DNA from: Verrucomicrobiota bacterium
GTDB taxonomy: Bacteria; Verrucomicrobiota; Verrucomicrobiae; Limisphaerales; UBA11358
Assembly: GCA_014860005.1 (NCBI GenBank)
Contig: JACZKP010000189.1
Span: 1-7,021 of the forward strand
DNA length: 7,021 bases
Reading direction: 5' to 3'
Shown: piece after piece, positions 4,639 through 7,021 of the stretch
Layout: every line of letters begins with the position of its first letter
Numbering within the stretch: position 1 is the stretch's first letter
The notes under the pieces: model-generated
Database searches by the model: none
What the model saw: only the letters and a program-made list of their open reading frames with translations
What the model was told of the DNA's origin: nothing
Translations under genes and position numbers: made by a program

Positions 4639-5889
4639 TTACCGCAAGGGCTTGAGATGCGTGTGCGGTTCGTTGTCGGGCAATTGATCCCACGCGAGTT
4701 TCTCGTCCGCCGCCGGCACGTAACGTTCCGGCAGGCCCAGTTCCTTGAGGATGAGGTTCCGCGCCATCGAAATGCCCACGGTCTTGTAGAACGCGAGGTG
4801 GCGGTTGAATCCCTGACGGCCAAAGCCGCAATCGGTCGAGAGCACCAGCTTGTCGGCGGGAATGTGCTTGAGGCATCGCCGAATCCGGTCGGCGATGACA
4901 TTCGGAAAATCCGCCTGCAACGTGCGATGGCTGATGACGCCCACGGCGATTTTCTTTTTTAGCTTGTTCTTGTAAGCGTCGAACAACGGCAGTTCCTTGA
5001 AGTTGTTTTCCGTGGCTTCAATCGTCCACACGTCGCCCTTGAGGCGTTCGAGATAAATCTCCATCGAATTTGCATAAGATTCATCGCTGAAGACTTTTTG
5101 CATGTTGGGATTGCCCCAGCAGGTGTGAATCCAGACTTCGACGTCATCCAAGCCCTCGACTTCGCGGTTGAACGCATCCACGAGGAAATTGATGAACTCC
5201 TTCATCTCGGGATTGTAACGAGCCATGAAATGCAGCGTCGGCTCCTCGACTTGAATCACCTTGCAGCCCGACGCCGCGAGTTGGCGCAACTCCTTGTTCA
5301 TCGCCTCGGCCATGTCCCAGATCAATTGCTTCTTGTCGTCGAGATCATAGTTGGGTGTGTGGCAGTCGAGGAAGAACGCCAACACCTGGGCCGAGCAGGT
5401 GCCGAACTTCACGGGTCGGCCGGATGCGGCGGCGGCCTGTTGCGCGACGCGCCAGATTTTGGCGTATTCGAGCGGATTCTTCGGATCGTGTTCCACCTTT
5501 CCGGTCACGCGCGGCCAGCGCCACGTCTTGTAGATTGAATCCAGCATCGTGCCGACGGGATACGAGAGCAACGGCGAACGGGTTTTCTCAGTCTGCAATT
5601 CCTCATGTTCGAATCCTTTCCACCGTTGGAGCATGTAGTGATGCCACGAGCGGCCCGCCACGTCTTCGTCCAGGTGATAATCCCCCGTGGTGATAATGTC
5701 CAAACCGGCGCGGGCCTGGTCTGAAACCACAATCGCGTGCGCGTCGGAAAACTGCTCGCGATACCACGGGTCCATCATGGCGGTGTCAAGCGGGCGGCCC
5801 CACATGTTCATGTTGTACCAACGCGGGCGCGGCCAGGAGCCGGTGACGGTTGCCGGGAGCATCAAATCCTTGGTGGCAGTGAATGACAT
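4639..5889 (-). CDS. Cobalamin-independent methionine synthase (MetE catalytic-domain) family protein
   Basis: The product is 416 residues with the UROD/MetE-like barrel of the MetE C-terminal domain but without MetE's N-terminal barrel (E. coli MetE is about 750 residues). Near the start is TVTGSWPRP (14-22), equivalent to the TTTIGSFPQT of MetE. QVEEPTL (213-219) matches the conserved acidic substrate-binding strand. The zinc ligands can be placed: His255 and Cys257 in IHTCWGN, Glu291 in WTIEATE, and Cys354 in STDCGFGRQ. A methyl transfer to a thiol is therefore expected, homocysteine being the default acceptor. The methyl donor is unclear, because core MetE proteins without the N-terminal barrel need not use methyl-folate. 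The start has a good ribosome site 9 nt upstream. Neighbouring genes are not methionine-related, and no SAM or cobalamin riboswitch is recognisable upstream. The family is confident; the substrate is not. Confidence 0.88.
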   Translation of the reverse strand: MSFTATKDLMLPATVTGSWPRPRWYNMNMWGRPLDTAMMDPWYREQFSDAHAIVVSDQARAGLDIITTGDYHLDEDVAGRSWHHYMLQRWKGFEHEELQTEKTRSPLLSYPVGTMLDSIYKTWRWPRVTGKVEHDPKNPLEYAKIWRVAQQAAAASGRPVKFGTCSAQVLAFFLDCHTPNYDLDDKKQLIWDMAEAMNKELRQLAASGCKVIQVEEPTLHFMARYNPEMKEFINFLVDAFNREVEGLDDVEVWIHTCWGNPNMQKVFSDESYANSMEIYLERLKGDVWTIEATENNFKELPLFDAYKNKLKKKIAVGVISHRTLQADFPNVIADRIRRCLKHIPADKLVLSTDCGFGRQGFNRHLAFYKTVGISMARNLILKELGLPERYVPAADEKLAWDQLPDNEPHTHLKPLR

Positions 5890-5898
5890 GAGTCGTAT

Positions 5899-5903
5899 TC
5901 CTT
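5899..5903 (-). promoter_or_regulatory. Shine-Dalgarno of the MetE-like gene
   Basis: On the minus strand AAGGA, within AAGAAAGGA, lies 9 nt before the ATG at 5889 and fixes that start. It contrasts with the lipoprotein and small membrane-protein genes, which lack such a site. Confidence 0.65.
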
Positions 5904-6017
5904 TCTTGGGTGTTGGGTTAGTGCGGCCGTCGCGATGAGATCATTGGCTCAAGCGTGGACAATGCGCATGAACCGATGGCTACCTGCAGCGCCGGTTTTC
6001 CCACCGGCGAATGGCGG

Positions 6018-6040
6018 GCCGACTGAAAAGTCGGCGCTAC
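6018..6040. repeat. Dispersed palindromic repeat, copy 2
   Basis: GCCGACT (6018-6024), a GAAA loop and AGTCGGC (6029-6035) form a perfect 7-bp stem, followed by GCTAC. The copy at 708-727 has the same design with a C-G closing pair and GCTCC tail. The reverse complement of 6030-6040 occurs at 810-820. It lies in the 450-bp gap upstream of the MetE-like gene. Confidence 0.65.
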
Positions 6041-6098
6041 GGGGTTGTGGTTCATGAAAAGGTTTATGTCTGAAGCCAACCGCGCCGACAAGCGGAAA

Positions 6099-6117
6099 AA
6101 CCGGGAAATCCCCGGTT
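6099..6117. repeat. 7-bp hairpin in the intergenic region
   Basis: AACCGGG (6099-6105) pairs perfectly with CCCGGTT (6111-6117) around a 5-nt loop. It lies about 220 nt downstream of the permease stop and about 210 nt upstream of the MetE-like start. No T-run follows on either strand, so a terminator role is not supported. Confidence 0.4.
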
Positions 6118-6165
6118 GGGGCGCAGGACAAAACTATTCGTGCCGATTGCCACGTCTATCAGTAT

Positions 6166-6240
6166 CGCCGGCAACCGGCGAGGGGCGCGACGGTTTTGGA
6201 CTGCGGTGGCAGAGCGTAGCGGCGACACCGCTTTTGGTAA
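6166..6240. repeat. Compound palindromic element, probable dispersed intergenic repeat
   Basis: CGCCGG (6166-6171) pairs with CCGGCG (6175-6180) around CAA. Then GCGGTG (6203-6208) pairs with CACCGC (6226-6231). TTTTGG occurs on both sides of the second hairpin (6194-6199 and 6232-6237). TTTGGACTG at 6195-6203 also occurs at 639-647. The run of GGACTGCGG, AGAGCG and GCGGCGAC-type pieces resembles intergenic repeats I associate with Pedosphaera-like genomes, but this is from memory and uncounted. Confidence 0.45.
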
Positions 6241-6339
6241 CTGGGTCGTGACTCCGGAGTTTCGCCATCGTGCGACGGCGCACGGACCCACGCGCCCTAC
6301 CTGCCGAATGAACTCAACCGATCATGCGGATAGTTGGTG

Positions 6340-7021
6340 TCACTCATACCGCAACGACTCAATCGGGTCCAGATTCGCCGCCTTGTAGGCCGGATAAGTG
6401 CCGAACACGATGCCCACGATGGAGCAGATCACCAAGCCCAGCACAATCCAGTCAAACGGAATGGCCGGCGGAACTTTGAAGAACACCGCGGTGGCGTTGC
6501 CGCCGAGAATGCCGAGCACCACACCAATCACGCCGCCGACCTCGCACAGCACCACGGCTTCCATGATGAATTGCGTCATGATGTTGCGTTTCTTGGCGCC
6601 GATGGCGCGGCGGATGCCGATTTCGCGCGTCCGCTCCGTGACCGAGACGAGCATGATGTTCATGATGCCGATCCCGCCGACGAGGAGCGAGACCGAGGCG
6701 ATCGCCGCCAGCAGGAGCGCCATCACCTGGGTGGACTGCTCGGCCGCCTGCATCATCTGGGTGAGGTTCCGGACCGTGAAGTCCGTCTCCTGACGGGGGC
6801 CGATCCGGTGGCGCTGCCGGAGCAGTTCCCCGATCTGCTGCTCCGCCGCCCCAAGATCGGCGGCACTCTTCGCCTTTACGGAGATCGATCGGACCATCCC
6901 CGCGAAGGGTGTCCCGAAGATCTTCTTCTGCGCCGTCGTGAGGGGGATGAAGATGATGTCGTCCTGATCCTGCCCCATCACCGACTGCCCTTTTTGCGCC
7001 AGGACGCCGATCACGGTGAAG
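6340..7021 (-). CDS. ABC transporter permease, MacB/FtsX type, C-terminal part (5' end outside window)
   Basis: The frame is open at the right edge, so only the last 226 residues are visible. The visible start reads FTVIGVLAQKG, typical of the end of the periplasmic MacB core domain, and that domain continues to about residue 92 (FIPLTTAQKKIFG..., then SISVKAKSAADL). The FtsX domain follows, with membrane helices at about 98-124, 150-174 and 190-208. The cytoplasmic loop TERTREIGIRRAIGAKKRNI (127-146) is the hallmark coupling loop that contacts the ATPase. The C-terminus PAYKAANLDPIESLRYE is near-invariant in the family. Such proteins power mechanotransmission for export of peptides, lipoproteins or drugs with an outer-membrane partner. 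Whether an ATPase domain is fused at the N-terminus, as in E. coli MacB, cannot be seen. The gene ends at TGA 6340-6342 with no downstream partner on the same strand for 450 bp. Confidence 0.92.
   Translation of the reverse strand, partial: FTVIGVLAQKGQSVMGQDQDDIIFIPLTTAQKKIFGTPFAGMVRSISVKAKSAADLGAAEQQIGELLRQRHRIGPRQETDFTVRNLTQMMQAAEQSTQVMALLLAAIASVSLLVGGIGIMNIMLVSVTERTREIGIRRAIGAKKRNIMTQFIMEAVVLCEVGGVIGVVLGILGGNATAVFFKVPPAIPFDWIVLGLVICSIVGIVFGTYPAYKAANLDPIESLRYE

Noticed and set aside
5949..6131. Minus-strand frame of 60 codons in the intergenic region
   Set aside because: It translates the GCCGACT palindromic repeat and a hairpin; no ribosome site, so more likely repeat DNA than a gene.
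5890..6339. SAM or cobalamin riboswitch upstream of the MetE-like gene
   Set aside because: I looked for the hallmark conserved boxes on the minus strand and saw none; the structure present is the repeated palindromes.
6045..6388. Several plus- and minus-strand frames of 68-90 codons
   Set aside because: They run through the repeat-rich gap and into the permease gene on the wrong strand, and have no domain features.

Overview
The window is about 7 kb of GC-rich bacterial DNA with compact genes. The protein types and the intergenic DNA suggest a Verrucomicrobiota genome, probably from the Pedosphaera/Limisphaerales side. The protein clues are a eukaryote-like N-acetylneuraminate lyase beside a sialidase remnant, a core MetE-type methyltransferase and a large secreted lipoprotein. 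The intergenic DNA carries repeated short palindromes of the form GCCGAC-Y / R-GTCGGCGCT. This assignment is an inference from memory of such genomes; no rRNA or marker gene is present to settle it.

Layout, left to right. A small minus-strand gene (120-440) encodes a 106-residue protein with one C-terminal membrane helix. Next comes a palindrome-rich intergenic stretch (441-896). A plus-strand pair follows. The first is a signal-peptide-bearing sialidase fragment with a single Asp-box that stops after about 149 codons (897-1346). The second is an apparently intact N-acetylneuraminate lyase-family gene (1351-2292). They are separated by 4 bp, and a strong Shine-Dalgarno and ATG run lie just upstream of the lyase. 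Convergent to these is a long minus-strand gene (2356-4437) for a lipoprotein built of two copies of one module. Each module looks like a decayed subtilisin-type domain followed by a fibronectin-III-like domain. A large hairpin element (4525-4580) separates it from a minus-strand cobalamin-independent methionine synthase-like gene (4639-5889) with an intact zinc site. A second repeat-rich intergenic region (5890-6339) follows. The C-terminal part of a MacB/FtsX-type ABC transporter permease (6340-7021, minus strand) runs off the right edge.

Functionally the genes do not form one obvious system. The sialidase fragment plus lyase is the remnant of a sialic-acid (or related acidic sugar) catabolic unit. 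The lipoprotein, methyltransferase and transporter permease share a strand but are separated by gaps of about 200 and 450 bp with their own structures, so they are probably separate transcription units. The most unusual item is the tandem, apparently catalytically dead subtilase-like lipoprotein. The repeat families, the probable sialidase decay and two possible leaderless promoters are secondary points of interest. I do not see a CRISPR array, tRNA, rRNA, transposase or phage gene.
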